A stretch of DNA of 64,000 bases from Achromobacter marplatensis (GCF_002209535.1 NZ_NJIG01000001.1:620001-684000); one strand, 5' to 3'. Shown: positions 48,340 to 57,345, counted from the first letter of the stretch. Translations and numbers: made by a program. The notes: generated by a model from the sequence alone, not told the origin.

Positions 48340-49314
48340 ATGGGTTTCCTGACTTTGGCCGCCCGCCGGCTGGCGGCCGCCGCGCCGGCGCTGCTGATCA
48401 TCCTGGCAGGTCTCTTCCTGCTGCTGCAATTAGCGCCGGGGGACACGGTGGACGCGCTGGTGGCGCAGATCGGCGGGGCAGATGCCGTCACCATCGCGTC
48501 TCTGCGTTCGCACTATGAATTGGACCAGTCCACGACGTCGCGCCTGGGCAACTACCTGTGGCGCCTCGTGCACCTGGATCTGGGCTATTCCGCCATCTAC
48601 GGCAAGCCCGTTTCGACGGTGATTGCCGAACGCCTGCCTGCCACGCTGCTGCTGATGGGGTCGGCGCTGGCCTTCGCCTTTACCGGCGGCATGGCGCTGG
48701 GCGTGATCGCGGCGCGGCGCGTCAACGGCTGGGCGGACGCGCTGATCTCCACGCTGGGCCTGGTGTTTTGCGCCACGCCGTCGTTCTGGTTCGGCTTGAT
48801 GGGCATTTTCGTCTTCGCCGTGTGGCTGGACTGGGTGCCGGCAGGTGGCTTTGCGACCATCGCCTCGGGCTACACGGGCTGGGCGCGCATCCTGGACATC
48901 GCCTGGCACCTTGTGCTGCCCACCGCCACGCTTGCGCTGATCTTCCTGGCCACCTATCTGCGCATCATGCGCGCGTCGATGCTGGAAGTGTCCACGCACG
49001 ACTTCGTGCGCACGGCGCGGGCCAAGGGCCTGCGCGAGACAGCCGTGGTCGCCCGCCACATCCTGCGCAACGCGCTGCTTCCCATGATCACGCTGCTGGG
49101 CCTGCAGGCCGGCACCATGCTGGGCGGCTCTGTCGTGGTCGAAAGCGTCTTTGCCTTGCCCGGCCTGGGCCGGCTGGCCTACGAATCGGTGGTCCAGCGC
49201 GACCTGAACACCTTGCTGGGCATCGTGTTCGTGTCCGCGCTGCTGGTGATCACGATCAACTTCGTGGTCGATCTACTGTATGCGCGGCTTGACCCCCGCA
49301 TTGCGCGGAGCTGA
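48340..49314 (+). CDS. ABC transporter permease, DppB type
   Basis: 324 residues with six membrane segments. N-terminal 'GFLTLAARRLAAAAPALLIILAG', 'LDLGYSAIYGKPV' and the EAA loop 'DFVRTARAKGLRETAVVARHILRNALLPM' are standard for DppB. Starts 9 bases after the receptor stop. Partner of the next gene. Confidence 0.92.
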   Translation: MGFLTLAARRLAAAAPALLIILAGLFLLLQLAPGDTVDALVAQIGGADAVTIASLRSHYELDQSTTSRLGNYLWRLVHLDLGYSAIYGKPVSTVIAERLPATLLLMGSALAFAFTGGMALGVIAARRVNGWADALISTLGLVFCATPSFWFGLMGIFVFAVWLDWVPAGGFATIASGYTGWARILDIAWHLVLPTATLALIFLATYLRIMRASMLEVSTHDFVRTARAKGLRETAVVARHILRNALLPMITLLGLQAGTMLGGSVVVESVFALPGLGRLAYESVVQRDLNTLLGIVFVSALLVITINFVVDLLYARLDPRIARS

Positions 49315-49317
49315 ACC

Positions 49318-50148
49318 ATGGAAACGATACGCCGATATTTCCATAGTCCCATCGCCGTGCTGGGGCTGGTGCTGCTGGTGCTGGTGTGCGCCGGCGCGCT
49401 GGGCGCAGGCCTGTGGTACCCGAAGAACCCGCTCAGCCTGGCCGGCAGACCGCTGCAATGGCCCGGCGAGAACGCGCGATTTCTGCTGGGCACCGACCAG
49501 GTCGGGCGCGACATTGCCGCGCAGATCCTGCACGGCGCACGCGTTACGCTGGCGATCGGGCTGGTGGCGACGCTATTGTCCGTGCTGATCGGCGTGACGC
49601 TGGGCGCGGTGGCCGGCTACTACGGCGGGGCCATCGACGACCTGTTGATGCGGGTGACGGAAGCCTTCCAGATCCTGCCCAACTTCCTGTTGCTGCTGGT
49701 GCTGGTGGCGGTGTTCGGTTCCGACCTGCACACCGTCGTGCTGGCGATCGGCCTGGTGTCATGGCCGCCGGTAGCGCGCCTGACGCGGTCGGAATTCCTG
49801 ACGCTCAAGGCGCGCGAATTCGTCCAGGCGGGCCGGGCGCTGGGCATGGGCGACCTGCGCCTCATCTTCCGCGAAATCCTGCCCAACGCCTTGCCGCCCG
49901 TCATCGTGTACGCCAGCGTCATCATGGCCACCGCCATCCTGCTGGAAAGCGCGCTGGCCTTCCTGAACCTGTCCGACCCCAACGTGCCTTCCTGGGGCAA
50001 CCTCATCGGCGGCGGCCGGGGAGTCCTCCGGGTGCAATGGTACGTATCCGCCATTCCCGGCGTTGCCATCCTGCTGACCGTCCTGGCGATTTCGCTGGTG
50101 GGGCAGGGGATCAATGACGCCCTCAATCCCAGGCTGAAACGCTCATGA
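49318..50148 (+). CDS. ABC transporter permease, DppC type
   Basis: 276 residues. 'LLGTDQVGRDIAAQILHGARVTL', 'VTEAFQILPNFLLLLVLVAVFG' and EAA loop 'EFVQAGRALGMGDLRLIFREILPNALPPVIV' mark a DppC subunit. The region resembles the DppC-type gene at 39467 closely, which supports a common origin of the two permease pairs. GGAG precedes the ATG, and its stop overlaps the ATPase start by four bases (ATGA). Confidence 0.92.
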   Translation: METIRRYFHSPIAVLGLVLLVLVCAGALGAGLWYPKNPLSLAGRPLQWPGENARFLLGTDQVGRDIAAQILHGARVTLAIGLVATLLSVLIGVTLGAVAGYYGGAIDDLLMRVTEAFQILPNFLLLLVLVAVFGSDLHTVVLAIGLVSWPPVARLTRSEFLTLKAREFVQAGRALGMGDLRLIFREILPNALPPVIVYASVIMATAILLESALAFLNLSDPNVPSWGNLIGGGRGVLRVQWYVSAIPGVAILLTVLAISLVGQGINDALNPRLKRS

Positions 50149-51782
50149 CCGAATTGCTACGCATCCAGAACCTTACCGTGGACCTACCGGCGGGAGCCGA
50201 CCGTCCCCACGCGTTAAAGGACCTTACCTTGAGCGTCAACGCGGGCGAAATCGTGTGCGTGGTCGGTGAAAGCGGGTCGGGCAAGTCCCTGACGGCGGGC
50301 GCCATCCTGGGCTTGTTGCCCCAGGGCGTGCACGCCAGCGGCGGACAGATCCATTGGGAAGGGCAAGACCTGCTGCAACTGGCGCCGGACGCCTTGCGCC
50401 GCCTGCGTGGCCGACGTATCGGCATGATCTTTCAGGAACCGATGACCGCCCTGAACCCGCTGCGCACCATCGGCGACCAGATCGGCGAGGTCTTTCGCAC
50501 GCACACGCGCCTGGGTAGAGCCGAAATCGCCCGGCGGACGCTGGAGCTGCTGGATTCCGTGCGCTTGCCGGACCCCGCGCAGGCGGTCAACGCCTACCCG
50601 CACGAGCTGTCCGGCGGCCAGCGCCAGCGCGCCATGATCGCCATGGCGCTGGCGCTGGAGCCGGCATTGCTGATTGCCGATGAACCGACCACGGCGCTGG
50701 ACGTCACCACGCAGGCGCAGATCCTGCATCTGATCCACGACTTGCAACGGCGCCGTGGCACGGCGGTGCTGTTCATCACCCACGACTTCGGCGTGGTGGC
50801 CGAAATCGCCGACCGCGTCGCCGTGATGCAACGCGGTGTGCTCGTGGAAAGCGGCACCGCCGACCAGGTGCTTGAACACCCCCAGCATCCGTACACGCGC
50901 GCCTTGATCGCCGCCGTGCCGCCGCTGGCGCCCGCCGAAGCCCGCTCGACGCTGGACGCCGATGCGCCGGTCATCCTGGCCACGAAGGCGCTTTCGAAGA
51001 TTTATCGCAAGCGTGGCTGGTTCGGACGCCCCAGCCGCGTGACACACGCCGTGAACGGCGTCGAACTGACCTTGCGCGAGGGCCAGACGCTAGGAATCGT
51101 CGGTGAAAGCGGATCGGGAAAATCCACATTGGCCCGCACGCTGCTAGGCTTGCTGCCGCCCGATGCCGGCAGCATCACGCTGGCCGGAAAGCCGCTGGCG
51201 TTCAAGGGCGGCTCGGCGCGGCGCGCGCATGCCAAGCTGGTGCAGATGGTGTTCCAGGATCCTTATGGATCACTGAATCCCCGTCAACGCGTGGGCGACA
51301 TCGTGGCCCAGGGCCCCATGGTGCACGGCATGCCCAGGCGTGAGGCGTTGGCGCTTGCGCAAGAGCTTTTCGAACTGGTGGGATTGTCGGCGGACGCCAT
51401 CCGGCGCTTTCCGCATGAATTCTCGGGCGGGCAGCGCCAGCGCGTGGGGTTGGCGCGGGCGTTGGCCATGCGGCCACAAGTGCTGATCGCCGATGAACCG
51501 GTCTCGGCATTGGACGTCTCCGTGCAGGCGCAGGTATTGGCGCTACTGGCGCGGTTGCGCCAGCAACTGGGGCTGTCGATCGTATTCATCACGCACGACC
51601 TGCGCGTGGCCGCGCAGGTCTGCGACCACGTAGCGGTCATGAAGGACGGCAGGGTAGTGGAGGAGGGGGTTTGCGCCGAGGTTTTCGGCAACCCCACGAA
51701 TCCGTATACGCAGGCATTGCTGGCCGCGGTCCCCGGCCGTCGCTGGAACCCCGCCAGCGTGACCGCACGCCAAGCCGCCTGA
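50145..51782 (+). CDS. fused double ATP-binding protein (DppD-DppF type)
   Basis: 545 residues with two complete ABC domains. Domain 1 (about 5-265): Walker A 'GESGSGKSLT' with Lys47, signature 'LSGGQRQRAMIAMAL', Walker B 'LLIADEPTTALD', switch His in 'FITHDFGVVAEIAD', then the oligopeptide-type tail 'HPQHPYTRALIAAVPPL'. Domain 2 (about 280-545): Walker A 'GESGSGKSTLARTL', 'FSGGQRQRVGLARAL', 'LIADEPVSALDVSVQAQVL', tail 'NPTNPYTQALLAAVPGR'. All motifs look intact, so both sites should hydrolyse ATP. It energises the transporter of this operon and may also serve the ATPase-less cluster at 39467-42984. Confidence 0.94.
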   Translation: MTELLRIQNLTVDLPAGADRPHALKDLTLSVNAGEIVCVVGESGSGKSLTAGAILGLLPQGVHASGGQIHWEGQDLLQLAPDALRRLRGRRIGMIFQEPMTALNPLRTIGDQIGEVFRTHTRLGRAEIARRTLELLDSVRLPDPAQAVNAYPHELSGGQRQRAMIAMALALEPALLIADEPTTALDVTTQAQILHLIHDLQRRRGTAVLFITHDFGVVAEIADRVAVMQRGVLVESGTADQVLEHPQHPYTRALIAAVPPLAPAEARSTLDADAPVILATKALSKIYRKRGWFGRPSRVTHAVNGVELTLREGQTLGIVGESGSGKSTLARTLLGLLPPDAGSITLAGKPLAFKGGSARRAHAKLVQMVFQDPYGSLNPRQRVGDIVAQGPMVHGMPRREALALAQELFELVGLSADAIRRFPHEFSGGQRQRVGLARALAMRPQVLIADEPVSALDVSVQAQVLALLARLRQQLGLSIVFITHDLRVAAQVCDHVAVMKDGRVVEEGVCAEVFGNPTNPYTQALLAAVPGRRWNPASVTARQAA

Positions 51783-51806
51783 AGGCGGGCTTGGCCGTGG
51801 GTCAGA

Positions 51807-51836
51807 GCGCAGGCGCCGCGATCGCGACGCCTGCGC
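51807..51836. terminator. Hairpin at the convergent ABC ATPase / autotransporter junction
   Basis: GCGCAGGCG (51807-51815) pairs perfectly with CGCCTGCGC (51828-51836); the loop contains CGCGATCGCG, itself a palindrome. It lies in the 70-base gap between convergent genes. No T run follows on either strand, so it is a possible but weak terminator. Confidence 0.4.
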
Positions 51837-51852
51837 ATCTTCCAGCCTTGGC

Positions 51853-54714
51853 TTAGAAGCGCACGGCCAGCTTCAACTGACCCGACTGCTGACGGTTGCC
51901 GCCGCCGAACTGCGCGTCGTAGGCGATGCCTGCGGTCGTGTTGCGCGTGATGGCCATTTCAGCGCCAAGGCCAAGCACTGCCGCGTCGCGCGCAATGGGA
52001 ACGCCCGTCACCGAGAACGTGCTGCCGCCGTCGAAAGCCAGTTCCTGCCTGGGCTTCACATCGCCCATTGCATGGCGCCAGCCCAAGGACGCGGTCAGGC
52101 GGCCCGGGGCAACGTCCGAACCGAATTGCCACGCGCCGCGCAGGCCCACCGTCGTGCTGGTCACGTCATCGGTGTTTCCAGCGCCGTGCAGGGCCGCCGA
52201 GCCACCCGATTCCTGGAAGTCGCGCGTGCGCAACTGGTTCCAGGCCAGGCCGGCGTAGGGTTCAATGGTGTAGGCATCGCCCAGCGGCAGGTTGTAGCCC
52301 AGTTCGGTGAACACCTGCGTCGACGACGCGCGATAGGACGACTCAAGCCGCTGGTTCAGGCTGCCGGCCGCCACGTCACGCTTGGCGTCGATGTCGTGCC
52401 AGGTGTAGGCCGCGCCCGCCATGAAGCGGAAATGGCCAGGTCCGGCCTGGACATTACGTCCACCGAACAACGTCGCCGTATAGCTGTCGACGTTGGTGCG
52501 CGACGACGCATCGGCGATCGTGTTGTGGCTGCCGATGTAGCCCAGCGCGCCACCCAAGCGCCAGCCGCCGCCTACGGCGCCGTCGCCGCCGACGAAGAGC
52601 CCGCCGGCCGATTGGCTCACGCTGGACGCGTTGCCGTCACCGCCGAACTTGCTCCAGTTGCCGAACGCTTGCGCCCAGACGGGGGACGCCCCGCTTTGCG
52701 GCAAGGCGTCGGAAGACGATGCCCCCAACTGGGCCGTCGGACGTCCGGCAAGCGTCGGCGCGTCCAGGTTGCCGCGCAAGTGGGCCAGCGGCAGCGTGCG
52801 CACGGTGTCCGCCTGGCTCTGCAACACGCTGGCGGTGCTGGCGTACGCTTCGCCTGACAGCATCTTCAAGGCCGAACGCGCTTCGCCCGGCGTCATGGTC
52901 AGGACGGCCGCTGCCACCTGGCTGGCGCCCGTGTCCTTGGCCGCCGCGATGCCGCTTCCAACCACCGGCGGTTCGGTCGTGGTGGTCGTGGTGCTGGTCG
53001 ATCCGTTTGCGGTCGACGACGTTCCATTGTCGGCCGATGCAGCGCCGTTTCCGGCCGCTGCCGATCCATTCCCGGTCGACGAGGAGCCGTTTCCGGTGGC
53101 GGGCGGATCTTCGTTATCCAACGCACCGCCCACGCTGCTCTCGTTGCCCGTCTCGCCCACGCTGCCGATCGGCACGTCGTTGCGGGTCAGCGTCATGAAG
53201 GCGTTCTTGGCGTCGTAGCTGAGCGTGGGGGTCAGGAACGCATACGCGCTTGATGCGCCTGTAAACCGGCCCTGAATGCCGCCGTCGGCCGTCAGGATGT
53301 TGTAGGTCGTGCGCGGCGCATAGTTGCCGTCGGGGCCGACGTGCGCCACGGAGCCGTCAAGATAGGCCACGCCCGTGACGTGGATGCGGTCGCTGGCGGT
53401 GCTTGCCGGGTCGGCGTGCACGCGATAGATGGTGTTTTCGCCGAACGTGAGGTTGCCGTTGACCGTCAGCGTGCCAATGGGCGAGCCGTCATTGCCCGGC
53501 GAGATGACCGCGGTGGGGTAGAGGGTGGTGGTGCCCACCTGGCCCACGCCCGCCAGCACGACTTCGCGGCCGATATCCATGGGACCGTTCAACTTGCCGT
53601 CGATTTCCAGCGCGCCGTCGGCGATCAGGATGGGGCCGGTCAGGCCGCTGCTGTCCGCGGTCAGGATCACCGACCCCGGGCCCGTCTTCACAAAACCCTG
53701 CGTGCCTTGAAGCGGGTTGTCGATCGTGTCGACGAATTGGCCGGAGGCATAGGTGCCGTCGCCCACGACCAGGACCGGCGGATTGCCGCCGCTGCCGACC
53801 AGCGTGATGGGCGCGCCTTGCAGACGATACCGATCGGTGGCGAACTGAATGCCAGACACGCGGACCGGGCCGGCGCTGCCATCAACCGTGACGGTGCCGG
53901 TCGCGCCGGTGAAAATGGCATAGCCGCCATCGGGCAGGGCGCCGGTGGCGTTGGTCGGGCTGTTCCAGTTTGTGCTGGCGGCGCTCCAGGTGCCATTGCC
54001 GCCGCCCGCCCGCGTCGCGGAGGCCGCGCCGTTGCCGTTCCACAGGTTGGTCGTGCTGGGCCCCAGGATGAGGTTGATCTGCTTGTCGCCGGTCAACGAC
54101 TGGATGGTGGCTCCCGGCACGGAATCGCCTGTCACCGTGCCCAAGGACAGGCCGTTGCCGCTTAACGTGCCGCCGTACGACATGATCCGGTAGTAGCCGG
54201 CGTTGACACCCAGGGTGTTCACCGAGACGTTCAGCGTGGTGTTGTTCAGGGCAACGTTGCCGCCGACCGTGATGTTGTCGCCCGTGCCGGGTTGCGTGAT
54301 CGGCAGGCCCGCATAGCCGGTTTCGAAGTCGAACACGGCATTGCTCATCGACAGGTTGCCGGTGACGCCCAAATTGCCGTTGGAGACGCCGGTCGGCGTA
54401 CCGACCGAATAGCCGGGCGCAACGCGGGCATTTCCCGTCAGGTTCAGATCGCCATTGATCGAGCCGAAGCCCGAGACGATGCCGTTGGAGGCCGCATTGA
54501 CGTTTCCATTGATCGTGACGCCGGCGCCGCCGCCGTTGCCGCCGATCACCACCGTGCCGCCATTCACATCGACGCCGCCGGGGAAGTTGGCCGAGCCATC
54601 GAATAGCTGCGTATTACCTGGCGCAACAGTCAGGTCGGCGGCCGTAACGCCACCGCAATAAGAGGTACTCAGCGCGAGCGTCGCGGTCAGCCACTTTCTT
54701 GTGCCGTATATCAA
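51853..54714 (-). CDS. autotransporter domain-containing protein (type V secretion)
   Basis: 953 residues. Signal peptide about 1-26 ('WLTATLALSTSYCGGVTAA'), then a Gly/Asn/Thr-rich beta-helical passenger (about 27-555) with 'GPGSVILTADSSGLTGPILIADG'-like autotransporter-associated repeats. A low-complexity linker (about 541-586) has five seven-residue repeats followed by a Thr run, then a helix ('ALKMLSGEAYAS') and the C-terminal beta-barrel (about 690-953) ending 'KLAVRF' with terminal Phe. The start is TTG at 54714; no ATG lies upstream before a stop, and AGGA 8 bases before TTG supports it. It probably stays on or is released from the cell surface. The target is unknown; no catalytic motif is visible. 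Confidence 0.9.
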   Translation of the reverse strand: MIYGTRKWLTATLALSTSYCGGVTAADLTVAPGNTQLFDGSANFPGGVDVNGGTVVIGGNGGGAGVTINGNVNAASNGIVSGFGSINGDLNLTGNARVAPGYSVGTPTGVSNGNLGVTGNLSMSNAVFDFETGYAGLPITQPGTGDNITVGGNVALNNTTLNVSVNTLGVNAGYYRIMSYGGTLSGNGLSLGTVTGDSVPGATIQSLTGDKQINLILGPSTTNLWNGNGAASATRAGGGNGTWSAASTNWNSPTNATGALPDGGYAIFTGATGTVTVDGSAGPVRVSGIQFATDRYRLQGAPITLVGSGGNPPVLVVGDGTYASGQFVDTIDNPLQGTQGFVKTGPGSVILTADSSGLTGPILIADGALEIDGKLNGPMDIGREVVLAGVGQVGTTTLYPTAVISPGNDGSPIGTLTVNGNLTFGENTIYRVHADPASTASDRIHVTGVAYLDGSVAHVGPDGNYAPRTTYNILTADGGIQGRFTGASSAYAFLTPTLSYDAKNAFMTLTRNDVPIGSVGETGNESSVGGALDNEDPPATGNGSSSTGNGSAAAGNGAASADNGTSSTANGSTSTTTTTTEPPVVGSGIAAAKDTGASQVAAAVLTMTPGEARSALKMLSGEAYASTASVLQSQADTVRTLPLAHLRGNLDAPTLAGRPTAQLGASSSDALPQSGASPVWAQAFGNWSKFGGDGNASSVSQSAGGLFVGGDGAVGGGWRLGGALGYIGSHNTIADASSRTNVDSYTATLFGGRNVQAGPGHFRFMAGAAYTWHDIDAKRDVAAGSLNQRLESSYRASSTQVFTELGYNLPLGDAYTIEPYAGLAWNQLRTRDFQESGGSAALHGAGNTDDVTSTTVGLRGAWQFGSDVAPGRLTASLGWRHAMGDVKPRQELAFDGGSTFSVTGVPIARDAAVLGLGAEMAITRNTTAGIAYDAQFGGGNRQQSGQLKLAVRF
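52990..53094 (-). repeat. Five 21-base tandem repeats in the autotransporter linker
   Basis: On the minus strand the stretch codes for five successive heptads of the form (G/D/A)-N-G-(S/T/A)-x-x-x: GNGSSST, GNGSAAA, GNGAASA, DNGTSST, ANGSTST. Codons differ between copies, so the array is degenerate rather than freshly expanded. It lies just before the Thr run and the translocator region and probably forms a flexible linker. Confidence 0.75.
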
Positions 54715-54841
54715 AACTTGGGTCCTATTTTTCGATTAATAAACTGATGTCCAAGCATTACCGGATCGCAGCAAACGTATGCTTACGTAACGATCCAATC
54801 TGCGCGGACGAAATGGGCGGTCGAAAAAAAGGACGCAATGT

Positions 54842-54951
54842 ATACCAATTTTTTTGCAATACCAAGAATTAATGGATGGATACCATCCCTATTATCTAGT
54901 ATGAAAAAAAGGATACCAACCGATGCGTGCAGAGCTGATGGATGGATACCA
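54842..54951. promoter_or_regulatory. Array of five ATACCA hexamers in the autotransporter promoter
   Basis: ATACCA occurs at 54842, 54859, 54880, 54913 and 54946 (start positions), all on the same strand, with steps of 17, 21, 33 and 33 bases. The third and fifth lie in identical 17-base repeats (54872-54888 and 54938-54954) of the dyad form GGATGG-ATA-CCATCC. The first overlaps the predicted -10 of the autotransporter promoter and the second its -35 zone. Looks like a multi-site regulator binding region; the regulator is unknown. Confidence 0.55.
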
Positions 54952-55302
54952 TCCAAACCGTAAAACTGGCGCTAATTGATACACTTTTATATTATTGAAA
55001 TAGGGCCGGTTCAGGTAGCACAACGGGGCTGAAAGGGCTTGCCGCAAGGGCGTGGAACAGTCCCAAGGGGAGGGCGCAGATGCAGGATATCGCTGCGCGC
55101 AAGATCCGATAAAAACCCTGCGGGTTTTAATGCCTGGCCATTGAATGACCAAATACGATCACCGCACCAAACAGAAAACAAATATGCAGACTAACGCGCG
55201 GGGCGGATTAAAATATTAATGAGACATCAATGGATCAATAACGGCTGCAACATAATCGCTGGGCCGCCAGGCCAATGTGAATATTGCGGCGAAGAAATAG
55301 CA

Positions 55303-55339
55303 TTGCAAATGCCGGCGCCACATCGTGGCGCCGGTGCAA
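55303..55339 (-). terminator. Long GC-rich hairpin after arsH
   Basis: CCGGCGCCAC (55312-55321) pairs perfectly with GTGGCGCCGG (55325-55334) around a three-base loop, and TTGCA (55303-55307) pairs with TGCAA (55335-55339) outside a four-base bulge. It lies 17 bases after the arsH stop on the minus strand. The following minus-strand sequence is AT-leaning but has no clean T run. Probable terminator of the ars operon. Confidence 0.5.
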
Positions 55340-55355
55340 GAGGCGCAGAAAACCG

Positions 55356-56114
55356 TTATATCGAGCCTTGCTTCATCCGGCGGGAGAGGGCGGCGGCCGT
55401 TTCCTTGCGTTCGCTGTAGCGGTCCACCATGTACGGCGCCACATCGCGCGTGAGCAAGGTGAACTTCATTAATTCCTCGACCACATCGACGACACGGTCG
55501 TAGTAGGGCGAAGGCTTCATGCGCCCGGCATCATCGAACTCCTGGTACGCCTTGGCCACCGACGATTGGTTCGGTATGGTCAGCATCCGCATCCACCGGC
55601 CCAGTACCCGCATCTGGTTCACGGCGTTAAAGGACTGCGATCCGCCCGATACCTGCATCACGGCAAGCGTCTTGCCCTGGGTGGGACGAACGGCGCCCAT
55701 CGACAGGGGAATCCAGTCGATCTGCGTCTTCATCAGACCCGTCATGGCGCCGTGACGCTCCGGCGAGCTCCACACCATGCCTTCGGCCCATTGGACCAGT
55801 TCGTGCAGCTCGCGGACTTTGGGGTGGTCGTCAGTGGCGTCATCGACCAGCGGCAGTCCGGCCGGGTTGAACATGCGGGTTTCGCCACCCAAGGCTTGGA
55901 GCAGCCGCGCAGATTCTTCTGCGACCAGCCGGCTGTAGGAGCGTTCGCGCAATGACCCATACAGCACCAGGAAACGTGGCGCGTGGGTAGCCCGCTGGGG
56001 CGAGAACAAGGCCGCAAAGGAGGGGGGGGCCAACAACGACGGATCAATGTTGGGCAGATCGACGTAGCGCGATGTGCCGTTGGCGACGTTGTGATAGTTG
56101 GGGGGGAAACTCAT
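55356..56114 (-). CDS. arsH: ArsH NADPH-dependent FMN reductase / organoarsenical oxidase
   Basis: 252 residues. Flavodoxin-like fold with '[17 protein letters not shown]' (FMN phosphate loop), '[23 protein letters not shown]' and '[28 protein letters not shown]', all typical of ArsH. Known members oxidise trivalent organoarsenicals and reduce metals or quinones. GGAGG directly upstream of the ATG at 56114 rules out the ATG four codons earlier. Last gene of arsR-arsC-acr3-MFS-arsH. Confidence 0.94.
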   Translation of the reverse strand: MSFPPNYHNVANGTSRYVDLPNIDPSLLAPPSFAALFSPQRATHAPRFLVLYGSLRERSYSRLVAEESARLLQALGGETRMFNPAGLPLVDDATDDHPKVRELHELVQWAEGMVWSSPERHGAMTGLMKTQIDWIPLSMGAVRPTQGKTLAVMQVSGGSQSFNAVNQMRVLGRWMRMLTIPNQSSVAKAYQEFDDAGRMKPSPYYDRVVDVVEELMKFTLLTRDVAPYMVDRYSERKETAAALSRRMKQGSI

Positions 56115-56148
56115 GCAAACCTCCATTGATGCAAAACTGAAACTTCAT

Positions 56149-57342
56149 TCATTGCGCGGGCGACTGGGCGCGCAACAGCAGCAGTGCGCCACAGGCGGCC
56201 AGCCCGATGGCGCCGGACAACCACAACGCGTTGGACCCCCATGCGTCCAGTGCCAGACCGAAAAGAAGCGGAGCCGCCGCCTGCGCGATCCGCGCGGGCA
56301 TCATCAGCCAACCCTGGCGCGCGCCGTACCCGTCTGAGCCAAATAGCGCCAGCGGCAAGGTGCCCTTCGCGATGGTCAGGATGCCGTTACCGGCGCCGTG
56401 GAGAACGGCAAATACCGGCGCCATTGCCGGTCCCGCCATCAGCAGCACCGCCGCACCCGCGGGGTGCGCCATCGCGGCCAAGCGTGCTGACAGCAGGGGG
56501 TGAACGTGTCGCAGAAATCCAAACTCCAGCACGCGGCCGGCCACCTGTGCAGGACCGATAAGCGCACCTACCGCAACCGCCGCGGCCAAGGTGGCGCCGG
56601 CAGCCTCGAGCATGCGCGGTAAGTGTGTCGCCATGGCGGTACTGATGAACCAAGTGGCGGCGAAGACGAAGGCGAGGAGGGCGGTTGCAAACTTTTGGTG
56701 CTTGGGTGGAGGAGCAGTGGCAGGGGAGGAAACCGCTTCTGTCGGCGCTGCCACGACTGGCTTTTCGACGTTTGGCGAGGTCGGCAGTTTCGGTAGCCAG
56801 GCATTGAGGGGCACACCGATCAGTAAATGCAGGCCCGCCCAACCAAGGCATGCTTCGCGCCAGCCGAACCGTGTTTCCATCCAGGCCGATAGCGGCCAGC
56901 CAACGGTGCTGGCAAAGCCCGCAATCAGCGTAATGCCGGTGATCGCGCCGCGCGCGTGATGTCCGTACAGGCGAACGAGGCTGGAGAATGCGGCTTCGTA
57001 CAGGCCGGCACCCATTGCCAAGCCGAGGATGAGCCAAGCGGCAACCATTGCCCATAGGCTTTGGGCCGCCCCCAGCATGGCCAATCCCAGCGCGAACATC
57101 AGGCTCGTGCCAACAAGGACGATGCGGCCGCCGTGACGGTCGATCGCAAGGCCTGCCCAGGGGCCGACAAGTGCCGACACCACCATTGCGCCGGAGAATG
57201 CCGCGTAGACCGTTGGCGTTGGAACGCCCAGTTCATCGGCCATCGGAGCGGCCAACACGGCAGGCAGGTAGTAGGACGATGCCCAGGCCAATGTCTGGGC
57301 GGCGCCCAGCCTACCGACCACTCGGACCGGAGCTCCTGCCAC
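56149..57342 (-). CDS. MFS transporter of the ars operon
   Basis: 397 residues with 12 membrane segments and a central cytoplasmic loop of about 35 residues (about 195-230). Starts with GTG at 57342 after GGAG, three bases past the acr3 stop. 'AWASSYYLPAVLAAPMADELGV' and 'GPWAGLAIDRHGGR' are general MFS features. Its place between acr3 and arsH suggests export of an arsenical (for instance a methylated or organo-arsenical, as described for ArsJ/ArsK-type MFS carriers), but it lacks a partner GAPDH gene that would mark ArsJ. Function is therefore inferred from context. Confidence 0.85.
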   Translation of the reverse strand: MAGAPVRVVGRLGAAQTLAWASSYYLPAVLAAPMADELGVPTPTVYAAFSGAMVVSALVGPWAGLAIDRHGGRIVLVGTSLMFALGLAMLGAAQSLWAMVAAWLILGLAMGAGLYEAAFSSLVRLYGHHARGAITGITLIAGFASTVGWPLSAWMETRFGWREACLGWAGLHLLIGVPLNAWLPKLPTSPNVEKPVVAAPTEAVSSPATAPPPKHQKFATALLAFVFAATWFISTAMATHLPRMLEAAGATLAAAVAVGALIGPAQVAGRVLEFGFLRHVHPLLSARLAAMAHPAGAAVLLMAGPAMAPVFAVLHGAGNGILTIAKGTLPLALFGSDGYGARQGWLMMPARIAQAAAPLLFGLALDAWGSNALWLSGAIGLAACGALLLLRAQSPAQ

Positions 57343-57345
57343 CGG

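Larger units (their letters stand above)
54715..55355. other. 641-base AT-rich intergenic region upstream of the autotransporter
   Basis: No convincing gene. From the autotransporter side it holds a dyad ACGTA-tgct-TACGT (54775-54788), a -10-like TATACA on the minus strand (54839-54844), five ATACCA copies (54842-54951), and a GC-rich hairpin at 55303-55339 near the arsH stop. Two small open frames (54892-55152 minus and 55219-55419 plus) look spurious. The GC content is well below that of the flanking genes. Confidence 0.55.

Noticed and set aside
54892-55152. Minus-strand frame of 86 codons upstream of the autotransporter
   Set aside because: Part of it is just the translated GGATGG/ATACCA repeats; no ribosome site and no family.
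55219-55419. Plus-strand frame of 66 codons with a C-x-x-C pair
   Set aside because: It crosses the hairpin after arsH and runs into arsH antisense; no ribosome site. The single C-E-Y-C pair is not enough for a zinc ribbon.
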